Source of the DNA: Lucifuga dentata
Taxonomy: Eukaryota > Chordata > Actinopteri > Ophidiiformes > Bythitidae
Direction of reading: 5' to 3'
Assembly: GCA_014773175.1 (NCBI GenBank)
Contig: VXCM01002862.1
Location: 9,989-73,988 of the forward strand
DNA length: 64,000 nt
The notes under the pieces were generated by a model. The model made no database searches. It had not been told where the DNA came from and saw nothing but the letters and a program-made list of their open reading frames with translations. Shown one piece after another: positions 1 to 13,620 of this stretch. The position numbers and the translations under genes were made by a program. The number at the start of each line of letters is the position of its first letter. Position 1 is the stretch's first letter.

Positions 1-57
<57 letters not shown>
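1..57. repeat. Poly-T run at window edge
   Basis: 57 consecutive T at the start of the window, followed by AT-rich intron sequence with a short TA run near 92-107. Possibly a retroposon tail on the opposite strand or a contig edge. Confidence 0.9.
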
Positions 58-214
58 CTTTCCTGTATGTGGAATGATAAGTAAAATGTTCATATATATA
101 TATATATGTATTGCACATCTGCTTGCAGAAGTATTGATGCCTAGTAATATAAAGAAAAAACATTAAAATGTAAATGAATAAATACAAAGATTAAAAAAAA
201 GTGATTATTGATGA

Positions 215-1834
<1,620 letters not shown>

Positions 1835-3459
1835 CCCACACCAATGCCACTCTTTCTAAACATCTGTCCATGGCTAGATGAAAAGAGGTACTTATTAACA
1901 CTGCTATGATAGATAATAAATCAGATACCAAATTACTTGGCCTTTCTTTGAGGCTTGTGGCTGATTCCACACAGCAGATTGAATGCACCTATGGGTTGTT
2001 ATTTGAAAGGAGCAGAGGTGATTTTGCCATTGCTGTGTACAAAAGTATATGTCTTGCTTTGAGAAGGGGCTTCATATACTTTAACCCTAGTTTCTACTAG
2101 GATGGGGAGAATTTGGTTGGCCTTGGAATTGAACAGAAAAATAAATGTAACTGATTACATTTCCCATTCTGAATAATGTGACACTTAAACTGAGCAGCTA
2201 GCATTGATTGTGATCAGACATTTTCACTTGTTTAGGTACTGGTTTTCTTTTGTGCTTGCATATCAGAGGCTTTGTATGATAGCATTACTGCTATTCAGTT
2301 CCTGATGAGTGGTATTGTGTGGGAAGAATAGCTGAATGGTGTGAAGATCACTCCTGTACACTGGATATGAATGCTAATAGACTCTTTTGTCACACAATAG
2401 AGCTTCCTGTTGGGCTGACTACTTCACACTTTTTTCATGATATAGCTATGGCTCAAGATATTTGTGGGAAAATAATTAATCCTTGCAGTATCCCAACAAT
2501 ATTTGCATTCTGAAGCTGTTTGTCTTTCTTTTGCACACTCACTGACTGAAATTACTCACTTGTATACTCACTGGATTAATTGATTAGTCACTCAAAAATG
2601 CAAATGCATACTTACAGTTGCCATGCACGTGTACTCACACAGGAACTGAAAAATCAATAGTGTTGCAGACACACACACAAACATACAAGCTCACAATCAA
2701 AAGCAGTACTGTCTGATACTCCAAAAGGAGCACTATTCCTTTGAAATGTTTTATATACAGGCAAATAAATTTCCTTAAAACCATATTTACACACTACAGT
2801 AATGTGGGAATAGTACATTCCTTTTTTCTTCCTGGCATATTATTCTTATATAAGCCATTCATTCTGCAGCAGAATTATTCTCTCTTTGCAAGCCACAGCT
2901 AAGCACAGGTTCTGCATAGTCACTGATTGTCTAATAGGCCTGAGTTCTGGGTTAGAGGAGGACTATGCCCCCTCAGATGTCCAGGTAGCCCGCTGTACAA
3001 AGTGGGTAGGGGAGGCTCAATCCTATCATGGGATCCAGCTGGCATTTTGGACAGCTCTCACCATAATTTCACATTGCTAATTCATTCATACTCATTCTTA
3101 TCCAGGTTTTTCCTGATATAACCCTTTCTGAATTACTGACAGATTTTCTCTGGAGGCACCAGTATAAATGCCCCTGATTATAAATTGCAGGGGGAAGAAA
3201 ACCCAGTACTCCACACTCCTGTCTTTTAATATCCGTCTGGCTTTCCTTGAGGCATGTCACCTGGTTGCAGGTGCTCATTTTGGTTTGATTGTAAAAAGGG
3301 GACACAAATTACAGCTGCAATTTTGTAGTTGATAAGCCTAACCTCCCCCCGACTAGGCATTCAATGCTTTTAGCCAACAGATCATCTTCATGTTTATTCT
3401 TGATTTTTGAAGCTTTTCACTGTGTTAAAATTACTGTGTTAAAGTGAATGTTTTGGGAG
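1835..3459 (+). other. Probable 3' UTR of the short form / start of large intron
   Basis: No coding similarity is visible. Canonical AATAAA hexamers occur at 1915-1920, 2140-2145 and 2764-2769; any could end a short-form transcript, but none can be chosen from sequence alone. The 3' half is AT-rich and apparently unique. Confidence 0.5.
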
Positions 3460-3476
3460 AAAAAAAAAAAAAAAAN

Positions 3477-3514
<38 letters not shown>

Positions 3515-3517
3515 TAA
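3460..3517. repeat. Poly-A with internal N, then (TA)n
   Basis: An A run interrupted by a single N at 3476 leads into about 13 TA units. The N in a homopolymer suggests a contig join. Confidence 0.9.
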
Positions 3518-4148
3518 ACTGTGATGTTTATTGTTTTAGCAACTGTACATTATTCAATCAGGCAACCTTAGTCCCTCATCATTGTTACAACCTCAGCCCA
3601 GCATGCCACATTGCCTTCAATCCAGCAATAAATGTCCAATGCTGATTATTTTCAGATCAATAACTCATAATAATGAAGTGCAATGTAAGTCTTGACAATC
3701 TCAAGCCAACAGTTGCAAACAATAACAGTAGCATCCATAAAAACAGCATAATACAATTCAACAACACAACATTTGTGCCTGAAAAATGCCATATTGAATC
3801 AACATCTCTCTTTATCTTAATACAAATTGAGCATTATAAAGTTCACAAATGTACTATTAATATGTGGATATTGTATTGATTTGGATTGCACAGGTGTTGC
3901 ATTTTTGTGTCTATGATATAATTCATTTTTGGTTTTGGAAAGAATCACAATAAGACAAAAGAGCATAATGGTAGTAGGTATTGTGATGGCTGCAATAACA
4001 ATGATTTCATAAAGAGTTGATGATAGCTTGTAATTAAGTCATATTCAAAAATAGGTTCTGTCAGTTCGACAAACAAAAAAAACAAGTAGTCTAATTAGTC
4101 AACAATTAACAGCTTATCATCTTCAAATGAGTAAAAGTGTTCAATAGC
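3518..4148. other. AT-rich noncoding, nothing recognised
   Basis: Apparently unique AT-rich sequence with no persuasive open frame or repeat similarity to the rest of the window. Confidence 0.5.
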
Positions 4149-4796
4149 TTTAAAGGATCGCACTAGTGGTTTTGCATGTTTGAGCCCAATATATACAACC
4201 CAGATACACGTTACATTACTGACAACCATTTTCCAAAACATAATATGGAGTGATAAACTCTAGAATTGATTTTTTTTTTAGCTTCAGACAGCCATTGGTT
4301 CCAGTTCATTCCAGTACACTATTAAAATCAACTTGTAGAGACTTGAAAAGTGCTTAAGATAAGTAATCCATCACAGTGACCATGACGTCTATTAAATTTT
4401 TTGTCGAAGTAACTTTATTCAATGGGTCCAACACAGAGCTGCATAACAGAAAATGGATGTCTCCACCAGGGAATATAGTCCTAGGAGAAGATGCCTTTAA
4501 GCAAGAAATTTGGACGAATGTCCCTGCTACATTCAAACATACATGTTAGCAGATGAAACATTGAATTTTGAGGTGGGTTTATCACCTGAATGTTTGATTA
4601 TGAAAGAATATAACATTTGCCAAAATAACCTGATAATTAAAATATGGTTTTATGTTTTGAAAATTGTTTTTCAGCAACGCAACATGTATGTGGGTAGTAT
4701 TTATTGGGCTTAAGCATGCAAAAAAATAAATAAATACAAAAAAAAAATAAATAAATAAATAAAAATAAATAAAACATCACCAGTATTGTCCTTTAA
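4149..4796 (+). mobile_element. Nonautonomous inverted-repeat DNA element, family M, copy A
   Basis: Begins TTTAAAGGAT and ends GTCCTTTAA. The outer ~65 bp are inverted repeats: the left reads GCATGTTTGAGCCCAATATA and the right, reverse-complemented, reads GCATGCTTAAGCCCAATAAA followed by TACTACCCACATACATGTTGC-like sequence. Internal landmarks are CATTGGTTCCAGTTCATTCC, AAAATCAACTTGTAGAGACT and GGGAATATAGTCC. A short A/AAAT-rich run sits inside the right end (4720-4773). No transposase frame. Shares all landmarks with four other copies in this window; copy E has the same orientation. Confidence 0.75.
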
Positions 4797-7012
4797 TACT
4801 TACACCTGGACTGATCAGTTTCTATAGACAGTGAACATACTGAATCCTTTTAAGTGAAGCAGGCAAACAAAACAGAGCATTTGAACAGTTAGTACTGCAC
4901 GATCCTGCTGTTGTTGGAGAATTTATGTCAGCAGTAAAGTAACACTGGGTGAACACTCAAAGGCTACAGCGCTAAGGATCACAAGGAATTAACAGTGTTT
5001 GGGAGGAGGGAACACTGTTACATTAGGTGAAGGTAAAAAAAAAAAAAAAAAAAAAAAGTCTGACATGCTAGTTTGTGTCAGGGCTGTCTCCCACTGTGTC
5101 ACATTACATGAGATAAAGTGACTGACTGTCATTCCCAACACTCATTTTCATTTCTGACGCCCCACCTCTGTTGAATCAGATTATTATTAGCGTGATTGTG
5201 AAGACCTAAGAGACCTTACCTATAAAAGGTTAAAATCATTGCATCTATCATTAGCATTTTAATTTTTGTTTGATTTTAGTTACAAATTTAGTGCAGAATT
5301 TTGTTTGTGGCAAATCAAACCAAAAATTAAAGATAATTCTTAGACGGTATAGGCCAAATTATCCCTGCTGAACCAGTTCCCCATAATTTAGAACAAAATA
5401 GCCATGCAAGGTTCAGGTAATGGAGAATGATAAGGAAGACAGTGAAGTGGGCCATTTTAAACATAAGTCATCATAACATAATGCATAATCATACCCTGTT
5501 TCATACATTTTTATGTATACTTGCACAATCCAATGCAATTTGATAGAATGGCCATGTGATTTTTCCTTCTTTTGTGTGGTGTATAATCTTTATATATACA
5601 CACTTGTCAGAGAGGTGTTGATAAGTGGATTTGTGTTTTATTCTATTGCATTATATCAACTTCTAATATTTTGTCTACCCCTATTTACATACATGAGAGG
5701 GTGTATATTGGAAATACATCTCGGTATAATGCAATATAAGGTCCTAAATGCAGTAAGGTAGTGCTACTGTCATCCAGTTGAAATTTTTATGCAAAGTAGG
5801 TAAGGACATTTGTGAGATGTATTGCACTAAATGTAGTATTAGGTACCAGCTGTGCACCTTGCAGTAAGTGTGTGTAGGTTGAAATAATTTAAAGCTTGCT
5901 TCACGCACACTCTCCCACTCCCCCATTTTGCAATCTACTAATTAACTCAAGATACCATAGGAGATTGTCGTACCTCTTGGCTTCATGTTTCCTATACCTG
6001 CCTAGCTTCTAGCCTCATCTTACGATACTGCAGCAATGCTCTGTTCCAACTATTTGTGGAAACTTGCAGAAGAACCAAGATAAGGCTAATCACTCTGCTA
6101 ATTCACATCACGTTAGCAGTTATACACCTCTGCTCCCCTCCATTCTGTTCCTCGGCAAATCCACCTTGAAAATGCATTGTCTTTCCTTATCTATCCATTG
6201 TCTCATCTTAAAACATTGTGGGGGGGTNGGGGGGGGGAGGGCTACTGGAACTATCTGTCAGCAGACCAGAAAGTCCAGAGTTCATCTTCGAATGTGCTTC
6301 CCTCTTGTTTCTACATTTTGTTGCTCATGCTCAAACATAAATCACTCCATAGCACACAGCACCTGCTGCACTCTCCCCACTATGCAGCCTCGGAGCCTCT
6401 CGTCAGACTTAAGGCCACAGTGGATCATTTCTGTTCTTTTATCCTGAGCTGGAATTGTTTTTTCCTCCTGTGTCACTGTGTTACCATTTCTTTCATTTTG
6501 GTTCAGTACCATACTATAACTCATCCTGGCCCTCCTGATATTATTGTCCCCAAGTCCACTTGACATGAATGTGAGTTGGCTGCCATAGTGAACTGCCTGA
6601 AAATGATTTAAAAAAAAAAAAAAAAAAAAAAAATCCTCATTTTCCTTGTAATCATTGTCCAGTTTTTTCTAAAACTCAACTTGTAGCTTAGCCACCCACA
6701 ATATGCTATGCAGGCAAAATGTATAATTTATCTGCAATGTCTCTTTCCTCTCATTCACTCTTTTACACAGTTTCCATATTTCTAGCAACCCACTCATCAT
6801 CCTTCAACCCCTCCCCATGCTTTTCATCCAGACCTGCTCATTTGTTGCAACCAGGCCTTTGGCTGTCTGAAATCAAGTGAGCTGAGTGGGCAAGGCTTTT
6901 TAACAGCTTATAGAAATTATCTTTAAGGTCTTTTTTGATGTCCTCTGTCATCCATCTGCTCCCCTTTTCTTCTCCAGAGGTGGAGCTAAGCCAATGTTTT
7001 GTGCACAGTTCA
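4797..7012. other. Noncoding block with A, G homopolymers
   Basis: AT-rich sequence with poly-A at 5035-5057 and 6610-6633, and a G-run with a single N at 6228. No gene or recognised transposon. Confidence 0.5.
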
Positions 7013-7830
7013 TTGGCACTCAAGTCCCAAGTCAAGCTCTCGGTCAAGACATGTCTCAAGCCAAGACAAATGTCCTAAAATTTGAGGTTTGAGTCCTAAA
7101 CAAGTCATAATGTGTTCTATACCAAATTTAGTGACATAGTATGATTATAGTCAATTTACACAAATCATGGATGCTTTTTAAAATTTTTTAAGTATTATAT
7201 TCCAGATATAGTTATTTACAAGCAAAATGATCAGTTGTGCCATTGGATTCTCTTTCTTGTTAAACACTGCCATAACGTCAAGTGATTAGGCAACATAAAA
7301 TCATTTGATCAAAACCATGGCAAAACAGTTGGGAGTGAATAAAATAAGACAAATAGTGCAAACAATGAAATTTAATATTGTTGCATCTGCATAATGTAAT
7401 TGATGTTGCACAGGTTCTGCATATTGCAATCCATTTTTTGTTGCGAAATATGACATCTTTGGAAGTGAAGCTGTTATCTTCTGTGTCATAACCAATGCAA
7501 AGTAGGGCTGCAACTAATGACTATTTTGATAGTTGAATAATCTATTGATATTGAAATAAATAATCATTTATTCAGAATATGAATCACACAATTACCCAAT
7601 GGCTCTTATTTACAGTGGTGCTTGAAAGTTTGTGAACTCTTTAGAATTTTCTCTATTTCTGCATAAATATGACCTAAAATGTGATCAGATTTTCATACAA
7701 TTCCTAAAACTAGATAAAGAGAATCTAATTAAATAAATTAGACAGAAACATTGTGCTTGTTCATCTATTTCTTGAGAAAAATGATCCTCTGTTACATATT
7801 TGTGTGGCAAAAGTATGTGAACCTTTACTT

Positions 7831-8913
7831 TCAGTAACTGGTTTGATCCCCTTTTGCAGTGACAACTGCACCAAACATTTCTGGTAACTGTTGAACATCC
7901 TGCATGTCAGCTTGGAGGAATTTTAGCCCTTTCTTCTTTACAGAACAGCTTCAACTCAGAGATGATAGTGGGCTTCTTTGCATGAACTACCCACTTCAGG
8001 TCCTTCCACAATATTTCTATAGGATTGAGGTCTGGACTTCGACTCTGCCATTCCAAAACATTAAATTTCTTCTGCTTTAACCATTCTTTGGTAGAATGAC
8101 TTGTGTGTTTAAGGTTGTTGTCTTGCTGCATGACTCACTTTGTCTTGAGCTTCAGTTCACAGATGGATACCCTGACATTTTCCTGTAAAATTTGCTGGTA
8201 CAATTGAAAATTCATAGTTCCATCAATGATGGCAAGCCATCCTGGTCCAGAGGCAGCAAAGTAGGCCCAAACCATGATCCTGCCGCCATCATGTTTCACA
8301 GATGGGATAAGGTTTATGCTGGAATGCAGTGTTTGCTTTTCAGCAAACATAACCTTCTCATTCAAGCCAAAAAGTTCTATTTTGGTCTCATCTATCCACA
8401 GAACATTGTCCCAGCCTTCTGGCTTATTCATATGGTCTTTAGCAAACTGAAGACGGGCAGCAATATTCTTTTTAGAGAGTAGGGGCTTTCTCCTTGCAAC
8501 TCTGCCATACACACCACTGTTGTTCAGTGTTCTTCTGATGGTGGACTCATTAACATGAACATCAGACAATGCAAAAGAGCCCTTTAGTTCCTTAGATGTT
8601 TCCCTGGAGTTCTTTGTGACCTTCCAGATTATTACACACCTTACTCTTGGTGTGATCTTTGATGGTCGACCACTCCTATGGAGGGTAACAACAGTGTTGA
8701 ATTTCTTCCATTTGTACACAGTCTGATTGACAGTGAAGTGGTGCAGTCCAAACTCTTTACAGATGGTTTTGTAACCCTTTCCAGCCTGGTGAGCATCAAC
8801 AATNAGTGGTGCAGTCCAAACTCTTTACAGATGGTTTTGTAACCCTTTCCAGCCTGGTGAGCATCAACAATTGTTCTTCTGAGGTCCTCAGAAATCTCCT
8901 TTGTTTGAGCCAT
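7831..8913 (-). pseudogene. Tc1-type DD34E transposase, inactivated
   Basis: Cut-and-paste transposase acting on the surrounding inverted repeats. It starts MAQTKEISEDLRR at 8913, with a helix-turn-helix region, a GRPSKI linker, then the catalytic domain: WIDETK (D codon 8390-8392), QQDNN (D 8120-8122) and NPIEILW (E 8015-8017). There are 34 residues between the last two, hence DD34E. The conserved tail ends TAKGDQTSY with a stop at 7831-7833. Damage: in-frame TGA at 8135-8137; a second TGA at 7907-7909, after which the tail continues in another frame (an ~8-bp deletion would account for this); and an assembly duplicate at 8737-8871 that shifts frame. With the duplicate removed the head and middle are in one frame and the span is close to 340 codons, full length. 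Confidence 0.9.
8737..8871. repeat. Exact 67-bp direct duplication around N (assembly join)
   Basis: 8737-8803 and 8805-8871 are identical, separated only by N at 8804. This reads as two overlapping contig ends not merged. Confidence 0.9.
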
Positions 8914-9583
8914 GACACACTTCCACAAACCAGTGTTGTGAAGATCAGACTTTGGTAGTGAAGACCCAGATTTCTGTTCTTTTAATAAGCAGGGCCTCCC
9001 ACACTCACACCTAATTGTCATCCCTTTGACTGGTCCACCTGACTCTATTTTCCCCTTCAAATAAACTGAAAAGCCTAGAGGTTCACATACTTTTGCCACA
9101 CACAAATATGTAACATAGGATCATCTTCCTCAATAAATAGATGAACAAGCATATTTTTTTGTCCCATTTGTTTAATTAGGTTCTCTTTATCTAGTTTTAG
9201 GAGTTGTGTGAAAATCTGATCATATTTTAGGTTATATTTATGCAGAAACAGAGAAAATTCTAAGGGGTTCACAAACTTTCGAGCACCACTGCAGCTATCA
9301 GCTTTTAAATTTAGCTTGAGGTTGTTTTAGGAGTACTAAGTTACAATATTCAGGGTTGAACTGCCTAATCATTCCTTGAAACCCTTCACCATCAGCCATA
9401 AACTCATGTACCTGACCAGCATGGTTAGGATGATTCAGTGAGGGCAGTCGCTTGCTGCAGTACAAGTCTGCTTCCTTTGAAGCCATCTATGATAGCATTA
9501 CTGCACAGCTCCTCTTCAGACTAAATTTGATATAAAAAGACATATTTATCAGGCAAAAGAGTAACACTATTCTTTTAAACTCC

Positions 9584-9608
9584 AAAAAAAAAAAAAAAAA
9601 AAAAAAAN
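9584..9608. repeat. Poly-A ending in N
   Basis: About 24 A followed by a single N at 9608, inside the hAT relic. Confidence 0.85.
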
Positions 9609-10307
9609 TCTACATTCAAGCCGTATTTTATGTTCTTGATTCTAGAATCCTGTGTAGACCTTAAATTCACATTGAGTTCTAAATATCATATATACTGGAA
9701 TATAAGCTGACCTCATGTGTAAGCCTGATTTTCCCTGCAAATTTAGATTTTTAAAGAATCCTGTATATAAGCCGACTCCCTGTTGTTGTTCCATCAATTT
9801 ATTTATTTAGCAAATTACCTGCTTTTCTGGGTATTGTCATAGTATTCCTCTGATTTTCTGAAAAATAGTCCACATAATGGTTGTGGCAGCTATTTTAAAA
9901 CTTCAACGCTTTAACAGGGCTTCTCTTCCAGACTCACACCGGAAAGATAACATCACACTCTTGTTCTTTTCGCAGCCTATTTGTTTTCAAAATCAAAATA
10001 ACAAAACATGACATGAGTTGAGGTCAAAAACTATACTGCTGCCCTGTTCCACATAAACACTGGCTTAGCCTGCAGCTGAGCATCTATAAATAGACTCCTC
10101 CTCCATGAAGCAGCTGGCGATGATCAATCAAGATATAAATATTCAAAAATAACAACTTAATTGATTTCACTTTTCCCAAATTAAATATTTTAAACATTTG
10201 ATAATTAACCAAGAAGTGGCTCTAACACCGATACCGATAAACATGATATTTATTTCAGCAGCTGTTTACCGTAGCTGACCAATCACAACAATGCTTACTG
10301 GCTGCCG

Positions 10308-10436
10308 CAAAATGTGCTGGATAAGATGTTTTGTCAGGAAATATATCATTCTAAGGTATGATTTAAACTATNCAAAATGTGCTGGATAAGATGTTTTGTC
10401 AGGAAATATATCATTCTAAGGTATGATTTAAACTAT
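10308..10436. repeat. Exact 64-bp direct duplication around N (assembly join)
   Basis: 10308-10371 and 10373-10436 are identical with only N at 10372 between them, inside the hAT relic. Confidence 0.9.
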
Positions 10437-10784
10437 TTTCCATGGGCCGACCCCCAATTTCCTTTGAGAAATTTGGGAATAAAAATACTCATATACATAT
10501 CGACAGGATTGTAGATTTTTTTGTGATTCAGAAAGTTTGTAATTGTCTGGTGTTCTTGGCAGCAACACATTCTCCAGCCATGAACATCACCATGAACGAT
10601 GCCACATTTAAGTAGGACACATTTGGAACAGCATTTTGATGTGAATAATAATTCCACTCTCAACGCCATTAAATTTCATTGATCAAGAGAAAATGTAAAC
10701 GTTACAGCTCATAACTGAAGTAACTGGCTTTTAACATTAAGCTAATGTAGCTAGCTAGCTTACCAGATGATTCTTCACCATCCA

Positions 10785-10913
10785 GACAGCCTCCTCTTAA
10801 GATGATCCAACATAACTAATGTGCCATGCCAGGAAATGCCAGGAAAGCTCAGCTTTGCAAATGTGGCAGTTTACAGCTTTTTTGGCTGAGTTAAGAGTGA
10901 AATGCTGCCATAT
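10785..10913 (-). pseudogene. BED zinc-finger relic of hAT transposase
   Basis: On the minus strand one frame reads WQHFTLNSAKKAVNCHICKA, matching the W-x-HF...C-x-x-C start of BED fingers. A neighbouring frame then gives MLDHLKRRL, the usual MLRHL-type histidine helix. The two parts are in different frames, so at least one indel has broken it. DNA-binding N-terminal part of the hAT at 7503-11075. Confidence 0.6.
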
Positions 10914-12334
10914 TTGGGAGGTTTTTGGTCACGCTTCATTTCACTCCAGTAAGCTGTGTCACTACCGTCATCAGACAGCCCGATGATGTCACCAACTAAT
11001 CAATGATTAAATTCATTGGCAATTAATTTGGTCATCAATTTTTGTCAACTACATCGAATATTCATTGCATCCCTAATGCAAATGTGGCTCTGTTACATCA
11101 ACTCTGTTGCTGTTGTGTGCAACTTCATTGGCTGACTGATTGGTTAAAAGTGGATCTGAGACATGAAGAGCTGATTTACTGGAAATAAAGAGCATTTTTT
11201 TCCTGTACACTTTTTAAATGTATAACTTTTAAACTTTAGAATGGGTGAGTATCAGATTTATCCAAGACAATAGGCGAGACCGAAAGATGAGTCAGTCAAG
11301 TTGAAGTTGACTCGAAGTCAAGTGCCCCAACACACCCTATCCTTCTGAAGATGTTCTCACATTATTTGATTGAAAAGGATGGATGGTAAACCAGGCTTTT
11401 TTTTTTTTTTTTTTTTTTTAGCCATGTCCCCAGTAACGGTACCCTCATTGCACTCATTGTTTACTCAGCTAACCTCACTGCTTCTGGTTTAATATCTTTT
11501 TCACCACTGATGAAATTCTGACATTACATTCTGCCAGCAGGACTGCCACCAGCCCTCTCGACTCTGATCTCCTAATCCCTGCCTCAGATATTCCCGCTGT
11601 CCTTTTCTAAACTACAATTAGCAACTGGCTATAATGCCACACTGTATATGTCTGGCTTTGAAATACTTAATTTTGTTCATACTAAAAAAAAAGAAAAAAA
11701 AAATCTTAACTCATTTAATGCTAAAAAACAGACTCATAACTCTTTTGAACTGACTGCCCTTTTACCACCTTTCTCAGTGTGCCCTACAGAGCAGCCTAAT
11801 GAAATTGCTTTCATGATGCGATGTCACTATAGCAACTCTCTACACTGAAGGGAGGAATCATTAGCTTTAACACAGTGAACTATTATCTTCTTTATCACTC
11901 TTCTATGTTAATGTTGCTCATATTAGCCAGATTTTATCACAAGTGTACTGTATGTATGTTATGTTATGTACATTTATGTTTGTATGTTTATGAAATTTTC
12001 CCATTATTGCGATACAGATGACAACCTTATTTTGATTCCTGGTACACTAAATTTCAGATTTATTTCCCAACATATCTGATATCTACAATTTGGTCTTTGA
12101 AGCTCAATCCTGTAAAATCCATTTATGTATTTATTATATAAGTTGATTATCAGTTGACAGTAGAAAATTGTTATTAGATTTGTGTTGCAGACTTTGCTGC
12201 TGAGATTTGATACTTGTGCCAGTAACACAATCTTCAACTCTGTAAAATGAAAGTGATCACTGAATTTGGTAAAATCACAGTTTAAATATGGCTATTTTGG
12301 CAAATTTGTCCTATGCCATTGGAGTGCTTCTTGA

Positions 12335-12336
<2 letters not shown>

Positions 12337-12379
<43 letters not shown>
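12337..12379. repeat. (CT)n microsatellite
   Basis: About 21 CT units followed by a C/T-rich run. Confidence 0.95.
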
Positions 12380-12381
<2 letters not shown>

Positions 12382-13539
12382 CCTCTCCCCAATCCAAGGT
12401 CATGGTGTCAGATTGTTAATTGCTTAGGAAAAAATCAACATAAACACTGGGAGGCTAGCTAAGGGCAAGATCACTATCTGTAATTCAGTGGGGACAATGA
12501 ACTTCTTGATGCAAGTGTCTTCGGTCGACAATTATGCATGGGAAAGACCTCAACTGTGCATGAGAGAGCATATTTCTCTTTTTCTAATACTGTCTCTTTC
12601 ACAATCTGGTTCCGTGCTGTTGGTTTTTGCACTGCCGTTTGATCCATGCTTAATGAGGAAGTAAGATAACCAATATAGCAATTACATTACGTGGAAAAGA
12701 GACAGAATTCTTCTTTCTCTTACAGTTTTCACAGTTCAACCCCAAGTGTATCACTGATAATCTTGCTTATCTTTTCTTCTTGTCAGTGGGAGTCATCTTT
12801 GATCTTTTAGAATCCATACCTACACTCTCAGCATTTTTTCCAGGACTGGTCTCTTGTCCTTTCCAAAGCTCTGCATCATTTGTTTCAAAGACTTCTCCTG
12901 CCCTGACTTCCTACTGCTAGAGCTCTATAAATCATGTTCTCTGCAGCTTCTCACATTCTGATTCCATGTTGGAGAACATGATTATAAATCAAAAGCTGCT
13001 TTTATAAATTTGGCTATAATAAAATAAGTTTTCATTACTGACACAGAACCACATCTGATAGAACTAGAAGGGCACTGATTATAATTCACACCTCCAGCAA
13101 GACAAAATAAGTCTAGAAAAAAGTATGTCTTCTTCAAGTAACATGCTGGTCCAAAGAGAAAGAAACAACTATAATAAACATAATATCTCTGTAACCATTA
13201 AAGAAAAATCTAAACAGTTTGCATGCAATGGATTAGCATCATCTCAGCTTCATGTATATATTATTGGTTGTTGCGTGTTTCTCGCTGTACTTGTTACCAT
13301 GCAGCAATTCCATTAATGTGCCCCCAACCAAGGATATATTTCAGTCATCCAGATCACTACATTGCCCCTATTTAGTCTATCATGGGATAAATATTGCATA
13401 TTTTTTCATACTTTCAAGGGAATTTACCATATTTTTGAAGGGAGGCCCTTTGACACAAGAAAAAAAAAAAAAAAAAAAAGCCAGATGTCATGGATCTAGA
13501 TTGACAATATAATTTCCAGAGCTCTGCTCTGGGCCATAT

Positions 13540-13620
13540 CCCACCTTCCACCAAGTTTTATCAAAATAGGCTGCCAACTTTTTGAGTAAACCTGCTAACA
13601 AACAAACCACAGACAGTCCT
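13540..13620 (+). repeat. Possible retroposon 3'-tail fragment
   Basis: The sequence AAGTTTTATCAAAATAGGCT, then TTTTTGAGTAAACCTGCTAA and CAAACAAACC resembles the 3' end of a LINE/RTE-like repeat I recall as widespread in fish. Family not certain. Confidence 0.35.

Larger units (their letters stand above)
7613..9291 (-). mobile_element. Tc1/mariner transposon with ~200-bp inverted repeats
   Basis: The left end is CAGTGGTGCTTGAAAGTTTG and the right end, reverse-complemented, is CAGTGGTGCTCGAAAGTTTG. Similarity between arms continues for roughly 200 bp on each side (7613-~7830 and ~9065-9291), including the internal motif GTGGCAAAAGTATGTGAACC. TA precedes the left end (7611-7612); the right flank reads CA, a probable TA mutation. 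Without the artefactual 67-bp duplicate plus N the element is about 1.61 kb, normal for Tc1. It lies inside the hAT and therefore arrived later. Confidence 0.93.
7503..11075 (-). mobile_element. hAT-superfamily DNA transposon relic with 8-bp target duplication
   Basis: The left terminus TAGGGCTGCAAC and the reverse-complemented right terminus TAGGGATGCAAT form short imperfect inverted repeats. The flanks are ATGCAAAG (7495-7502) and ATGCAAAT (11076-11083), an 8-bp target duplication with one mismatch, diagnostic of hAT. Near the right end on the minus strand there is a BED-type zinc-finger relic (about 10785-10913). The rest of the transposase is lost. The element is interrupted by the Tc1 at 7613-9291 and by an assembly duplication at 10308-10436. 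Confidence 0.8.
7013..11330. mobile_element. Outer degenerate inverted-repeat element hosting a nested hAT and Tc1
   Basis: The left end is TTGGCACTCAAGTCCCAAGTCAAG-like, and the reverse complement of the right end is TTGGGGCACTTGACTTCGAG. Both flanks are rich in CAAGTC/GACTTG repeats, a pattern I recognise from a common fish nonautonomous element. The two halves (7013-7502 and 11076-11330) are separated by the hAT at 7503-11075. Removing the hAT and one target duplication joins them at ATGCAAA. I could not find a target duplication for the outer element, so its boundaries are tentative. Confidence 0.45.

Noticed and set aside
8192..8482. Open frame on the + strand over the Tc1
   Set aside because: Antisense shadow of the transposase catalytic domain.
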